The notes: generated by a model from the sequence alone, not told the origin. 64,000 nucleotides of DNA from Rhodospirillaceae bacterium (GCA_002722095.1 PBKG01000009.1:42722-106721); one strand, 5' to 3'; counted from the first letter of the stretch, positions 44,424-54,800 are shown. Made by a program: numbers and translations.

Positions 44424-45896
44424 ATGGAACACGGAACGGATTTTACTGGCCTTGCCTTGGTCGCCGCTGCGGCGACGCTGTGCGGCATGGCGCTGGCGCG
44501 TCTTAAACAACCGCCGATCGTGGGCTATATCCTGGCCGGCGTAATTCTCGGACCCTCTGGTTTTGCTTTGGTGGAAGACCGGTCTCTAGTAGGCCCGTTA
44601 GCGGAACTCGGCGTGCTGATGCTGCTTTACTTTATCGGCATGGAGTTGTCGCTGCGGAGCTTCCGACGGCTTTGGCGCGTTGCCGTCGGGGTGGCCGCCC
44701 TTCAAATCGTAGTCTCGCTGGGCGTCATGTTTCTGTTTCGCTGGGCGCTCGGCTGGCCGATCGAGCACGCTATTCTGTTTGCCTTCGTGCTGGCGCTCAG
44801 CAGCACCGCCGTCGCCATCCGCATGCTGGAAGATACCGGTGAACTACGGACCCGTGTCGGCAAGGTCGCGGTCGGCATCTTGATCGCTCAGGACCTTGCG
44901 GTGGCACCGATGCTGTTGGTGCTGGAAAGCATGACCCAGGAGGCGGCGGTGATGACCATGCTCGCCAAGGTCACGGTCTCCGTCGGGCTTATCGTCGCCG
45001 CCGTACTCTATTTCAGCCAACGGCGAGCAATTAACTTACCGCTCGGGAAAATCGCCGAGGACAAAAAGGAACTCGTGCCTTTAACCGCGCTCACCGGCTG
45101 TTTCGGCTTCGCGGCACTAGCTGGCCTGTTCGGACTGTCCCCGGCTTTCGGAGCCTTTATGGCCGGCCTCCTGGTGGGCAACAGCCGCCAACGAAAATTA
45201 TTTTTCGACCTCGCCAAGCCAATCGAAAACATACTTTTGATGGTGTTTTTCCTTTCGATCGGCCTTCTGATCGATCTTGGCTTCCTATGGGACAATATCG
45301 GCGTCGTAGTGGCGCTTTGGCTGTTCGTCTCGGTTTTCAAAACCGCCCTTAATGTCGGTTTGCTTCATTTGTTCGGCGAGCCCTGGCGACAAGCCTTTCT
45401 CGCCAGTTTGATGCTGGCGCAAATCGGCGAGTTTTCGTTCGTTCTCGGCGCCGCTGCCATCGACCGTGCGATCATCGCCAGTGAAACCCACCGGCTTATC
45501 GTCGCAATCACTGTGCTCTCGTTGGTAACCAGTCCCCTCTGGCTCACCACTATGCACCGACTGCAACATCGCGCCGCTTCGCACATCAATGGCATCGGTC
45601 GCCTGTTGCGGTTCGTTTTCTACCGAGAACGGCGATTTGTCACCGATGTAACCCACGGCGCATCCGCAGGTGTCAAAGATATGGCCGTAAAAAGCACCGG
45701 ACTTTGGGCGGCTATACTGGCCAAATTTAAGTCTTGGCGAACCAGCAAAAAATCACCTCCCGAACCGTCCAAACCGGTCGAAGGGGAAATACTGCCTCCC
45801 AATCCAATTTTCGAAAAGAACGCAAATACCCGTGCTCGCAGACGACACTCGACAAGGCCAGGCGAAAGTATACCTAGGCGTAATAAGGGTGGCTAA
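44424..45896 (+). CDS. CPA2-family cation:proton antiporter
   Basis: The 490-residue protein has about 12-13 membrane helices (1-390). Motifs include LKQPPIVGYILAGVILGPSG, the LSSTAVAIRMLEDTGE segment and the ion-site VGILIAQDLAVAPML, typical of KefB/GerN-type Na+ or K+/H+ antiporters. The C-terminal 100 residues are hydrophilic and basic, with no TrkA-N (RCK) nucleotide domain, so it is not a full KefB/KefC. It is a single gene between the radical SAM gene and the repeat-rich intergenic region. Confidence 0.88.
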   Translation: MEHGTDFTGLALVAAAATLCGMALARLKQPPIVGYILAGVILGPSGFALVEDRSLVGPLAELGVLMLLYFIGMELSLRSFRRLWRVAVGVAALQIVVSLGVMFLFRWALGWPIEHAILFAFVLALSSTAVAIRMLEDTGELRTRVGKVAVGILIAQDLAVAPMLLVLESMTQEAAVMTMLAKVTVSVGLIVAAVLYFSQRRAINLPLGKIAEDKKELVPLTALTGCFGFAALAGLFGLSPAFGAFMAGLLVGNSRQRKLFFDLAKPIENILLMVFFLSIGLLIDLGFLWDNIGVVVALWLFVSVFKTALNVGLLHLFGEPWRQAFLASLMLAQIGEFSFVLGAAAIDRAIIASETHRLIVAITVLSLVTSPLWLTTMHRLQHRAASHINGIGRLLRFVFYRERRFVTDVTHGASAGVKDMAVKSTGLWAAILAKFKSWRTSKKSPPEPSKPVEGEILPPNPIFEKNANTRARRRHSTRPGESIPRRNKGG

Positions 45897-45948
45897 GCGC
45901 CTAATCGGCAAATAACGCGATACAAGAACGAATTCTCAACCTGCCAAA

Positions 45949-45983
45949 ATGTTGCGCTAAAATTTGATACTCTTTCGCAACAT
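45949..45983. promoter_or_regulatory. Inverted repeat upstream of an MmgE/PrpD gene
   Basis: ATGTTGCG-N19-CGCAACAT is a perfect 8-bp dyad in the A/T-rich 252-bp gap between the antiporter and MmgE/PrpD genes. It has no T-tail, so an operator is more likely than a terminator. Confidence 0.45.
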
Positions 45984-46027
45984 CTGCTATAAGTTAACGA
46001 GAACTAAATATCCAAGCAGCCTATAAA

Positions 46028-46047
46028 GTGAATTTCTGGTGAATTTC
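46028..46047. repeat. Direct repeat of a 9-mer, 11-bp period
   Basis: GTGAATTTC occurs twice with two bases between (46028-46036 and 46039-46047). The 11-bp spacing places both copies on the same DNA face, as in tandem regulator sites. It lies about 100 bp before the MmgE/PrpD start. Confidence 0.5.
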
Positions 46048-46097
46048 ACGATAACGATCAAAAAGCTGTACAGGGATTGAAAAAATTCTAGGGACTG

Positions 46098-46133
46098 TCG
46101 TACTCGCCCAAATTGACGGCGCGTCGAGTACGA
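46098..46133. promoter_or_regulatory. Perfect 9-bp inverted repeat directly before a ribosome-binding site
   Basis: TCGTACTCG-N18-CGAGTACGA is a perfect dyad ending a few bases before the GGGAGGA of the gene starting at 46149. It could be a leader hairpin controlling translation or an operator. Confidence 0.5.
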
Positions 46134-46148
46134 TTGTGGGAGGACTGA

Positions 46149-47525
46149 ATGCCACGACACGCTGTCGAACTCAGCGCGCAAGCTGAAAACATCACCCGAC
46201 AACTGGCGGCATTTTCCAGTGGGCTTAGATACGAGCATTTGCCGGGCGAAGCGATTTTGGTCGCCAAGCAATGTGTGCTGGACGGCCTCGGCGTTATGCT
46301 GGCCGGCTCCCGCGATCCGCTAACCGATAAGATCATGTCCTATGTCCGCTGCGAAGGCGGCAGTCCGAAATCGACCATCGTCGGCTTCGGGGACCGAACC
46401 TCGCCATCACAGGCCGCTTTGGTGAACGGCGCCGCCGCTCATGCTCTCGATTACGACGACGTGCTTCGCCCACTCCACGGCCATCCGACGGTCACGGTTT
46501 TGCCGGTCGTACTGGCACTTGGCGAAAAGCTTGGCGCCGGCGGTAAAGGGATGATCACCGCTTTCGTGGCCGGGGTCGAAACCGACGCGCGCGTCGGCGC
46601 CATGATGGGTGACAAGCATTATGAGAAGGGCTGGCACGCAACCGGAACGGTGGGCACCTTCGGCGCCGCCGCCGCTGCGGCACGGCTGATGAAGCTTGAC
46701 GCGGAGCAGACCGCGCAATGTTTTGGCATCGCCGCTACCCAGGCCGCGGGCCTAAAAGCCATGTTCGGTACCGAATGCAAACCGCTCCATGCGGGCAAGG
46801 CCGCCATGAACGGCATTATCGCCGCGGAACTGGCTTCGCGTGGGTTTACCAGCCGGTCGGACGTGCTCGAATGCAAACAGGGCTTTGCGGATACGCAAAC
46901 CGACAGCTTCAAACCCGACGAAGCGCTCGATGGGCTCGGCGAACTTTTCCACACGCTCGATGTCAAATTCAAATATCACGCCTCGTGTTTCGGCACTCAC
47001 TCGATGTTGGAAGCACTATCCATCATCAAGCAAAATCCTGCCTTCGATCAGGACAAGATCGAACGGGTCGAGGTCCGGGTACCGATCTTTTCGCTCGATG
47101 TTTGCAACATTCAGGAACCGCAAACCGGTCACGAAGCGAAATTCAGCTATCGCTTCAATGCCGCGCTTTCATTGCTCGGCAAGGAGACAAGCAGTCTCAA
47201 AAGTTACAGCGATAAAATGACCCAACGGGCGGACATCTGCGAGATGCGCGACAAGGTCTCGGTCAATTCGGCCAAGAATCTCGACCGCTACGCGACCGAC
47301 GTATTCGTCTATCTCGGCGAAAAAACGGTAATTACCGAGCATGGCGATATGGGACCACCGGTTGAGGACTTCGGCAGCCAAGGTGAAAAGCTCGAGCGCA
47401 AATTCCGCGCCCTGGCCGAACCGCTGATCGGTCATTCCAACACCAATCAGGTCATCGACGCTGTCTGGTCGCTTGAATGCCAGCCAGGCGTGGGCACTGC
47501 GCTATCCGGTCTCAAAGTCGCCTAA
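46149..47525 (+). CDS. MmgE/PrpD family protein
   Basis: The 458-residue protein has the MmgE/PrpD fold: LPGEAILVAKQCVLDGLGVMLAG (two-part) near the N terminus, NGAAAHALDYDDV with the active-site Asp region, and KGWHATGTVGTFGAAAAAA. FKYHASCFGTHSMLEAL follows. It belongs to the family branch that includes 2-methylcitrate dehydratase, cis-aconitate decarboxylase and many uncharacterised members, so the reaction is uncertain. ATG 46149 has GGGAGGA upstream. It is distinct in length and sequence from the two other family members in the window. The upstream gap holds three repeat structures. Confidence 0.88.
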   Translation: MPRHAVELSAQAENITRQLAAFSSGLRYEHLPGEAILVAKQCVLDGLGVMLAGSRDPLTDKIMSYVRCEGGSPKSTIVGFGDRTSPSQAALVNGAAAHALDYDDVLRPLHGHPTVTVLPVVLALGEKLGAGGKGMITAFVAGVETDARVGAMMGDKHYEKGWHATGTVGTFGAAAAAARLMKLDAEQTAQCFGIAATQAAGLKAMFGTECKPLHAGKAAMNGIIAAELASRGFTSRSDVLECKQGFADTQTDSFKPDEALDGLGELFHTLDVKFKYHASCFGTHSMLEALSIIKQNPAFDQDKIERVEVRVPIFSLDVCNIQEPQTGHEAKFSYRFNAALSLLGKETSSLKSYSDKMTQRADICEMRDKVSVNSAKNLDRYATDVFVYLGEKTVITEHGDMGPPVEDFGSQGEKLERKFRALAEPLIGHSNTNQVIDAVWSLECQPGVGTALSGLKVA

Positions 47526-47564
47526 TACCGCCAATGGACCTGTCGGTGGCGGACACCGATAATC

Positions 47565-48167
47565 ATGCCCGATTTTAGCCGCGAGATCGCACTTGGCGGT
47601 ACCGTAGCAGGTATCGACGAAGTGGGCCGCGGCCCTTGGGCGGGCCCGGTGGTTGCCGCCGCTGTAATTCTCGATCGCAGTCGCGTGCAGCAGGAACTGC
47701 TGTTAGGTCTGGACGATTCAAAGAAACTCACGGCCAAAAAACGCGAAGCATTGTTTGTTCTGCTACCCGAATGCGCTGAAATCGGGCTCGGCCGCGCCGA
47801 AGTGGACGAAATCGATACGCTCAATATCCTTCAAGCCAGCTTGCTGGCGATGCGCCGAGCGTATGACGCCCTCTCAACTCCCCCGCAATCCGCACTGGTT
47901 GACGGTAACCGAGCACCCGACCTCCCTTGTTTCGTCGAAACCATAGTGAAAGGCGATGGCCGCTCCCTCTCGATTGCCGCTGCTTCCATCGTTGCCAAAG
48001 TCAGCCGCGATCGCGAAATGGCCGAGCTGGCAACAAGTTTTCCAGGATATGGTTGGGAGCGGAATGCGGGATACGGCACCAAGCAACATCGGGAAGCCTT
48101 GGCCGAACTTGGGGTTACGCCCCATCACCGGAAATCATTTGCTCCGATTGCCGCACTATTAGCGTAA
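47565..48167 (+). CDS. rnhB: Ribonuclease HII
   Basis: RNase HII nicks RNA-DNA hybrids and removes misincorporated ribonucleotides. The 200-residue protein has the [19 protein letters not shown] motif (16-34) with catalytic Asp/Glu, the [11 protein letters not shown] segment containing the third acid, and the [13 protein letters not shown] and GYGTKQH motifs. It starts at ATG 47565, 39 bp after the MmgE/PrpD stop. The rnhB-ccrM-mutY order is, as I recall, common in Alphaproteobacteria. Confidence 0.95.
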   Translation: MPDFSREIALGGTVAGIDEVGRGPWAGPVVAAAVILDRSRVQQELLLGLDDSKKLTAKKREALFVLLPECAEIGLGRAEVDEIDTLNILQASLLAMRRAYDALSTPPQSALVDGNRAPDLPCFVETIVKGDGRSLSIAAASIVAKVSRDREMAELATSFPGYGWERNAGYGTKQHREALAELGVTPHHRKSFAPIAALLA

Positions 48168-48308
48168 AATTAAATCATCATCACTACATATTGTATAAGT
48201 ATTAAATATTTATACTACATGTATAAATTAGTAATCAATTAGTATTGTCTTTTTTTATTTGCCGAATTACTTTTGCCTTACACAGGGATACAACTGGCGA
48301 ATAAAAAA
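48168..48308 (+). promoter_or_regulatory. A/T-rich leader of ccrM with a CtrA-like site
   Basis: This 141-bp gap is strikingly A/T-rich next to its GC-rich neighbours and has no ORF. It contains TTAG-N7-TTAG (48228-48242), one mismatch per half from the CtrA site TTAA-N7-TTAA that drives ccrM in Caulobacter. It contains no GANTC site. A short imperfect dyad (GTAT...ATAC, around 48199-48215) lies just upstream. Confidence 0.45.
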
Positions 48309-49418
48309 ATGTCAGATAAAAAGGACAAACAGAAGGATTGTCCCGGCTCGACGATGCAATCTGCCGTGATTTTAGGCGATAGCATCGAAATGATGTCGGA
48401 ATTGCCGGCGAAATCGGTGGATATGGTTTTTGCCGACCCGCCCTACAATCTTCAACTCGACGGCGAATTGCACCGCCCCAACAACACCAAAGTGAATGGC
48501 GTCGACGACGCCTGGGATAAAGTGGGTAGTTTTGCCGATTACGACCGGTTCACACGCGATTGGTTGACCGGCGCTCGGCGAATGCTGAAGGACGACGGTA
48601 CGCTGTGGGTAATCGGCACCTACCACAACATCTATCGGGTCGGCGCCATCCTTCAAGACATGGATTTCTGGTTCCTGAACGACGTGGTCTGGGTAAAGAC
48701 CAATCCGATGCCAAATTTCCGCGGCACCCGGTTCACCAACGCCCATGAAACGTTGCTCTGGTGCGCAAAGTCGAAAAAAAGCAAATACACTTTCAATTAC
48801 GAAGCCATGAAAGCGCTCAACGAAGACCTGCAGATGCGGAGCGATTGGATGATGCCGCTCTGCACTGGCGATGAGCGCCTGCGCGACGAAGAGGGCACCA
48901 AGGTACATCCGACACAGAAACCGGAAGGCTTGATCTATCGGGCAATTTTGGCAGCCACAAACCCAGGCGATATGGTGTTGGATCCTTTCTTCGGGACCGG
49001 CACCACAGGTGCGGTGGCGAAAAAGCTTGGCCGCCGCTATCTCGGCATCGAAAGCAGCTCGGACTATGTGCAAGCGGCGCTGGACCGGCTTGAATCCACC
49101 CCCGAGCCCCATTCTCTGGAGCTGATCGAAACTCCGTCGAAACGGCGCCAACCGCGCATCCCTTTTGGGTGGTTGGTAGAGCGCGGGTTGCTCTCGGCGG
49201 GAGACATCTTGGTAAGTCCGTGTCGCCAGCACACCGCCAAAGTACGTGCGGACGGAACCGTGATTTCGTCCAGTCATCGCGGTTCCATTCATCAGGTAGG
49301 TGCCGCGGTGCAAGGCGCGCCTAGCTGCAACGGCTGGACTTTTTGGTGCATGAACGTGGAAGGCAAGAACGTCTCCATCGACGTGCTGCGCCAGCAATTG
49401 CGTTCCGAGCTGAATTAG
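48309..49418 (+). CDS. ccrM: Cell-cycle-regulated DNA adenine methyltransferase (GANTC)
   Basis: CcrM methylates adenine in GANTC and coordinates the alphaproteobacterial cell cycle. The 369-residue protein is a beta-class N6-adenine methyltransferase. The catalytic DPPY is at 43-46, motif X-like HPTQKPEGL comes later, and the SAM-binding DPFFGTGTTG follows. The C-terminal ~90-residue domain (PFGWLVERGLLSAGD...) is the CcrM-specific DNA-recognition extension. The ATG at 48309 is preferred to a TTG at 48273 because MSDKKDKQ precedes the conserved VILGDSIE. It is convergent with mutY, four bases apart. Confidence 0.95.
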   Translation: MSDKKDKQKDCPGSTMQSAVILGDSIEMMSELPAKSVDMVFADPPYNLQLDGELHRPNNTKVNGVDDAWDKVGSFADYDRFTRDWLTGARRMLKDDGTLWVIGTYHNIYRVGAILQDMDFWFLNDVVWVKTNPMPNFRGTRFTNAHETLLWCAKSKKSKYTFNYEAMKALNEDLQMRSDWMMPLCTGDERLRDEEGTKVHPTQKPEGLIYRAILAATNPGDMVLDPFFGTGTTGAVAKKLGRRYLGIESSSDYVQAALDRLESTPEPHSLELIETPSKRRQPRIPFGWLVERGLLSAGDILVSPCRQHTAKVRADGTVISSSHRGSIHQVGAAVQGAPSCNGWTFWCMNVEGKNVSIDVLRQQLRSELN

Positions 49419-49422
49419 TCGT

Positions 49423-50481
49423 TCAAGCGGCCTTCAGCGCCAATTTCACGATTTTTCGCATTACCGTCGGCAATGCCTGGTCGCCGAGCGCATCCGGCAT
49501 ACACCAGACGCAATCGGTCGGTGCGGCGGCGTCAGCCTGAGCCGCCAAGACCGCCAACTCCAGGTGAAAATGAGTGAATGTATGACGCACCGTGCCCGGC
49601 AAATTCTGCCAACTACTGACACTCATCGGCGCCGCATCGGTCGAAGCAAGTGGATCGGGCATCTTCCCTTCGCTCCATTTGCTGCTCGGCACCTCCATCA
49701 TGCCTCCCAACAGTCCCTTTTCCGGCCGACGGCGAAGCAAAATGGAGCCGTCCGGCCGCGTAATCCAAAAGGCGATGCCGCGACGGGTCGGGCGCTCGGG
49801 TTTTGGCTTTTTCACCGGCAATGTCTCGGCGATGGATTTGCCGGAACAGTGCTCGGTCCAAGGGCAAAGCATGCATTTCGGTTTTCGTACCGTGCACACC
49901 GTTGCCCCCAAATCCATCACCGCCTGAGCATAATCGCCAGGCCTGAAACCTGGCGTGAGCGATGCGGTATGGTCATAGAGAACCGGTTTGGACTGGGGCA
50001 AAGGATCGGTAACCGAGAATAGCCGCGCCATGACTCGCTCCACATTCCCATCCATCACCGCGGCCGGCCGGTCGAACGCGATTGCGGACACAGCGGCAGC
50101 GGTATAGGGGCCGATGCCAGGAAGCTTTTTGAGGGAAATTTCGTCCTCGGGAAAACGCCCCCCATGGTCGCGGGCTATCACGCCCGCGCATTTGTGTAGA
50201 TTGCGGGCACGCGCGTAATAGCCGAGCCCAGCCCAGGCCTGGAGCACTTCGTCGAGTTCGGCAGCGGCAAGGTCCTCGACCGTCGGCCAACGACCAATGA
50301 ATTTTTCGAAATACGGCCCAACAGTCACTACCGTGGTCTGCTGCAGCATGATTTCACTGAGCCAGACATGGTACGGATCGGGTTTATCCCCTGGCAACGC
50401 GCGCCACGGCATGCGGCGGCGGTGACGATCATACCAATCGAGCAATTGATGGGCTGCGGTCGAACTGTTTCCGAGCGACAC
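49423..50481 (-). CDS. mutY: A/G-specific adenine DNA glycosylase
   Basis: MutY removes adenine mispaired with 8-oxoguanine. The 352-residue protein has the helix-hairpin-helix LPGIGPYTAAAVSAIAF, the catalytic Asp in VMDGNVERV and the [4Fe-4S] ligands C-x6-C-x2-C-x5-C (CTVRKPKCMLCPWTEHC). A C-terminal NUDIX-like domain recognises oxoG. There is no ATG near the conserved start. The GTG at 50481 gives a normal length; the frame is open to a TTG at 50598, which would overlap the divergent DUF721 gene. The start is therefore uncertain by a few dozen codons. Confidence 0.93.
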   Translation of the reverse strand: MSLGNSSTAAHQLLDWYDRHRRRMPWRALPGDKPDPYHVWLSEIMLQQTTVVTVGPYFEKFIGRWPTVEDLAAAELDEVLQAWAGLGYYARARNLHKCAGVIARDHGGRFPEDEISLKKLPGIGPYTAAAVSAIAFDRPAAVMDGNVERVMARLFSVTDPLPQSKPVLYDHTASLTPGFRPGDYAQAVMDLGATVCTVRKPKCMLCPWTEHCSGKSIAETLPVKKPKPERPTRRGIAFWITRPDGSILLRRRPEKGLLGGMMEVPSSKWSEGKMPDPLASTDAAPMSVSSWQNLPGTVRHTFTHFHLELAVLAAQADAAAPTDCVWCMPDALGDQALPTVMRKIVKLALKAA

Positions 50482-50569
50482 TGACAAGTTTCCGTTCGCG
50501 AGATTTGCGCGTTGGTCTATATGGGCATAGTCTGAACTCTCTTTCCAGCGCCAGCTTCGGAGCGATGCG

Positions 50570-51073
50570 TTGCCCGACCAAAACGACGATAACGCCAAAC
50601 GCCGAAACGGCGGTCCACTGCCGATTGCGACACTGCTGCCGAAATTGACCCGAAAGGCACTCGGAAAATACGGCTTCTCCTATGCTGGCCTGATAACCGA
50701 TTGGAAAACTATCGTCGGACCCGAGATCGCCCGCGCAAGTCTACCGGAAAAGCTTACCTTCCCCAGAAACAAGCGGGATTCCGGCATTCTACGCCTCAAA
50801 GCCGAAGGCGGGGCCGCACTCGAAATCCAGCATCTGGAACCGCAAATCCTGGAACGGATCAATAGCTATTTCGGCTACCGCGCGGTAACTCGCCTGCAAT
50901 TAGTGAATGGGCCGGTGCCCAAGGCCAATGAATCCCCTCCGACCGGACGCACTGCCGCCGCCTCTTCAGACGAATCGTCGGAGCTGAAAATTGTCGATCC
51001 GAAATTGCGACAGGTGCTCGAACGATTCGGCAATTCGGTGAAAATTCGCGAATCAGAAGGCAAAAAAAGCTGA
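50570..51073 (+). CDS. DciA/DUF721 family protein
   Basis: The 167-residue protein has the DUF721 core (about 15-110): LPKLTRKALGKYGFSYAGLITDWKTIVG (two-part) and LRLKAEGGAALEIQHLEPQILERINSYFG. DciA in many bacteria loads the replicative helicase; alphaproteobacterial members are less studied, so that role is inferred. The C terminus is a Ser/Glu-rich linker with a short conserved tail. The TTG at 50570 has GGAG seven bases upstream and no better alternative. It is divergent from mutY and co-directional with the DsbA-like gene. Confidence 0.82.
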   Translation: MPDQNDDNAKRRNGGPLPIATLLPKLTRKALGKYGFSYAGLITDWKTIVGPEIARASLPEKLTFPRNKRDSGILRLKAEGGAALEIQHLEPQILERINSYFGYRAVTRLQLVNGPVPKANESPPTGRTAAASSDESSELKIVDPKLRQVLERFGNSVKIRESEGKKS

Positions 51074-51149
51074 TTCCGACAATCCGTTCCGCGCCAGCCC
51101 GGAAAAATTTACGCACACGGAACTGTGAAGTCGGACCCGTCCAGTTGCC

Positions 51150-51179
51150 TTGATTGCGCCACATTCTCCTTCCTATACT
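51150..51179 (+). promoter_or_regulatory. Candidate promoter of the DsbA-like gene
   Basis: TTGATT (51150-51155), an 18-bp spacer and TATACT (51174-51179) lie 33 bp before the GTG start at 51213. Both boxes are good sigma70 matches. Confidence 0.55.
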
Positions 51180-51212
51180 CCCGGCAAATTGGAACCGAAC
51201 GAGGAGCGTGCC

Positions 51213-51800
51213 GTGAGCCGATATCTGAAATTGTTCGTGCTGCTTATAGGATTCGTCGGCGTGCAACCAGCGACGGCGCAGACCCTCGACGTCGACGCTC
51301 AGTTGAAAGACGTCGTCATCGGCGATCCGAAAGCACCTAACACGATCATCGAATATTTTTCGCTTACCTGCGGCCACTGCGCAAACTTTCACGCTAACGT
51401 GTTGCCAAAGATAAAGAAAAACCTGATCGACACTGGCAAAGCCAAATTTATCGCGCGCGATTTTCCGCTCAATAGGCTGGCCGTTCTCGCGCATATGATG
51501 ACCCGCTGTGCACCGCGCAACCGACACCAGCCCTATCTCGACACGCTTTTCCATAATTTCGATCGCTGGACTCGAAGTAGCGATCCGGTCACCGCTTTGA
51601 AGCAAATCGCCCGTTTGGGTGGCATGGGATCGGATGAATTCGATGCCTGCCTCAGAAACGAAAAACTGTTCCAGGCCATCCGTAAGAAGCAAGACGAGCA
51701 CGCCAAAAAATTTGCTGTTGACTCGACTCCGACAATTATTGTCAACGGAGAAAAGGTGGACGGAAATTACGAAGCAATCGCAAAGGCGATGAAGAACTAG
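51213..51800 (+). CDS. DsbA-family thiol:disulfide oxidoreductase
   Basis: The 195-residue protein has a signal peptide (MSRYLKLFVLLIGFVGVQPATA) and a thioredoxin-like fold with an inserted helical domain. The active site is CGHC in FSLTCGHCANF, near residues 53-56, and the cis-proline loop is VDSTPTIIVNG. It resembles the BdbD/DsbA-like group of periplasmic oxidoreductases. Additional cysteines (TRCAPR, DACLRN) may form a structural disulfide. The GTG start at 51213 is supported by GAGGAG and the promoter upstream. It is followed by smc after 60 bp. Confidence 0.88.
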   Translation: MSRYLKLFVLLIGFVGVQPATAQTLDVDAQLKDVVIGDPKAPNTIIEYFSLTCGHCANFHANVLPKIKKNLIDTGKAKFIARDFPLNRLAVLAHMMTRCAPRNRHQPYLDTLFHNFDRWTRSSDPVTALKQIARLGGMGSDEFDACLRNEKLFQAIRKKQDEHAKKFAVDSTPTIIVNGEKVDGNYEAIAKAMKN

Positions 51801-51860
51801 CGTCGAGCGATAATTCGCAGTGTCCGGGACCGCCTTCGTTGAGATCGGAATTGGACAAAC

Positions 51861-54800
51861 GTGCATTTCAACAGGCTTCGCCTAACCGGATTTAAATCTT
51901 TCGTCGAACCGACGGAACTTCCGATCGAGACGGGTATAACCGGCATCGTCGGACCAAACGGTTGCGGTAAATCCAATATCGTTGAAGCGCTGCGTTGGGT
52001 CATGGGCGAGACGTCGGCCAAACGCATGCGCGGCTCCGAGATGGACGACGTTATCTTCGGCGGCAGCACCAATCGGCCCGCACGCAATATCGCCGAAGTG
52101 ATGCTGTTGCTCGACAACGAAGACCGCGGCGCGCCGGCACAGTTCAACGACACCGACTTGCTGGAAATTTCCCGCCGCATCGAGCGCGGTTCCGGCTCGC
52201 AATATCGCGTCAATGGCAACGATGTGCGGGCTCGCGATGTGCAGCTTTTGTTTGCCGACCTCGCCAGCGGCGCTCATTCCACCGCCATGGTGAGCCAAGG
52301 CAGGGTAGGCGCCCTGATCGGTGCCAAGCCTGTTGAGCGACGCGCGTTGCTGGAAGAAGCTGCCGGGATTACTGGCCTCCATTCCCGCCGTCACGAGGCG
52401 GAGCTCCGTTTGAAAGCCGCCGAAACCAACCTAGAGCGCCTCGACGATGTGATCGGCGCACTGCAAGGCCAACGCCAAGGACTTCAACGCCAAGCCCGTC
52501 AAGCAAAACGCTACCGGCGGCTGGCGGACCAGATCCGCGAAAAAGAGGCAGTGTTACTGCATCTGCGCTGGATGGAAGCGGTTGCGGCGAAAGACGTGGC
52601 CACAGCGAAACTGGACGAGGCGGAGAAGTCGGTCGCCGACCGCACCGAAGCCGCGGCAACAGCCGCCCGCCGCCAAGCCGATGCCCAGTCAGCGTTGCCT
52701 GCGCTTCGCGATGCCGCTGCAAAAGCCGCAGCGGAGTTGCAGCGACTAACCATGGCGGCGCAGGAGCTAGATAACGAAGAAGCGCGCATTTCCGCTGCCG
52801 AGGCCGAAATCGCGCGCCGTCTCGAGCAAATCGGTGGCGATATCGAACGCGAAACCGAGTTGGCCGAGGAAGCCGCCGCAGCCATCAAGCGCCTCGAAAT
52901 GGAACGTGCCAAAATCGCCGAAGCGCAAACCGGCGAGGCGGATGCAATGACGGCGGCCAAAGCTGCGCTCGCTGAAGCCAATCAAGCGTTGACCGCCAAG
53001 GAAAGCGAGCTCGCAAAGCTCACCCAAGATGTCGCCGCCGCCGAGGCCAAACAAGCCGCACTGGAACGGCAGTCGCAAGAGGTTTCCGACCGCATTGCCC
53101 GCCTCGAAGCCCGCGCTGGCCAAATAGAGCAGGAACGCCAGGCGCTCGCCGAAAAAATCAGCGCCGATCAACGTCTGGCAGAAACCGAGCGCAATATAAC
53201 CGCTGCCGAGTCCGCTCTCGCCGAGGCGCGTAACGAACTGCAACAAGCCGAAGCCGCACGCAGCGAAATGGAATCAGCCGAGACCTCTAAACGTGCCGAA
53301 GCTTCCGATGCCAAATCGGCCCGCAGCGAGATTGCGGCTGAGATCAAGGCACTGATTGAAATTCTCGGCGAACCGGACAGCGATCTATTCCCCCCCTTGA
53401 TCGACGCGCTTGAGGTTGATGCGGGCTATGAAACCGCTTTAGCAACCGCACTTGGTGAGGATTTAACCGCCCCGATCGATGAGGCCGCGGAGCGTCATTG
53501 GGCCTCGCTCGGTCCTTTGGCCGATGCACCGGCGTTGCCCGCCGGCGTTACATCGCTGGCTCAATTCGTCAAAGGGCCGCAGGCCCTCGAACGACGTCTC
53601 GGTAGCATTGGCGTGGTCGACGACGACGAATCGGGAACCAATTTACGAAATCAGTTGCGGCCCGGCCAACGATTGGTGTCGAAATCCGGCGCATTTTGGC
53701 GATGGGACGGCTTTACCGTCGCTGCGGGAGTACCTAGCGCCGCAGCAACCCGTCTAAGTCAACGGAACCGGTTGGCGGAATTGGGCGAAACCCTAAAAAG
53801 TGCTGATGCCAGGTTCAACGATGCGGAATCACAACATCGCGCTGCGGTCGACGCACTCACCCAGGCCAATGAAACAGAAAAAGGAAAACGCCGTGCGGTC
53901 GAGGCCTTATTCGGCCAATTGGATGGTGCCCGTGACGCGCATGCGAGTCTGATGAGCGAAGCGAGCGGAGCCGCAAGCCGGCTTACGGCATTGGAGGAAA
54001 CCGCAGCAGAAGTGGCAAGCGATCTCGAACGGACTCGCGCATTGGAGACCGAAGTCGCCGAGGCCCTTGCCTCCGCGCCGGAGCCAGTGGAAGCGCGCGC
54101 TTCCATCGATACTCTGCGCGCCGCCGTCGCCGAACATCGGGCTCAAGGGTCCGAGCGACAAAGTCGATTTGACCGGCTCGAAGCTGAATCAGAATTGCGC
54201 CGAGAACGGCTCAAGACATGCGAGGCGGAAATCGCCACTTGGCAAGAACGCACCGCGGGCGCCGCCTCCCGGCTGGAGGATCTCACCAGTCGAAAAACAG
54301 AAATCGAGAGCCAAGCGCAGTCGCTGTCAAAACGTCCGGCGGAGATTGCGGAACAACGCAAAAAATTATTGGCACTGACTGAGACGTCGGAACAATCGCA
54401 GCAGGAAGCATCCGACGCACTAGCTGCCGGCGAATCGGAGCAAGCCGACGCCGATCAACTGTCGAAAGCCGCAGAAGCCGCCCTCGGCGAAGCGCGCGAA
54501 GACCGCGTGCGTCGCCAAGGTTTGGTGGAACAGGCGGATCAGGATTGCACCGCCGTCGCCGAGCGAATTCGAGAAAAACTCAATTGCGCGCCAGAGGACA
54601 CTTTGGCTCAGGCCGGCCTCGAACCGGAATCGGAATTGCCGAAACGCCTAATGGTCGAAACCGAAATCGACAAACTGACGCGGTCCCGCGATGCGATTGG
54701 CCCGGTCAATCTCCGAGCCGAAACCGAATTGGAGGAGATCGACGAACGCATCGAGACCATGAATATGGAGCGTGAAGATCTTTTAGCCGCAATTTCCAGG

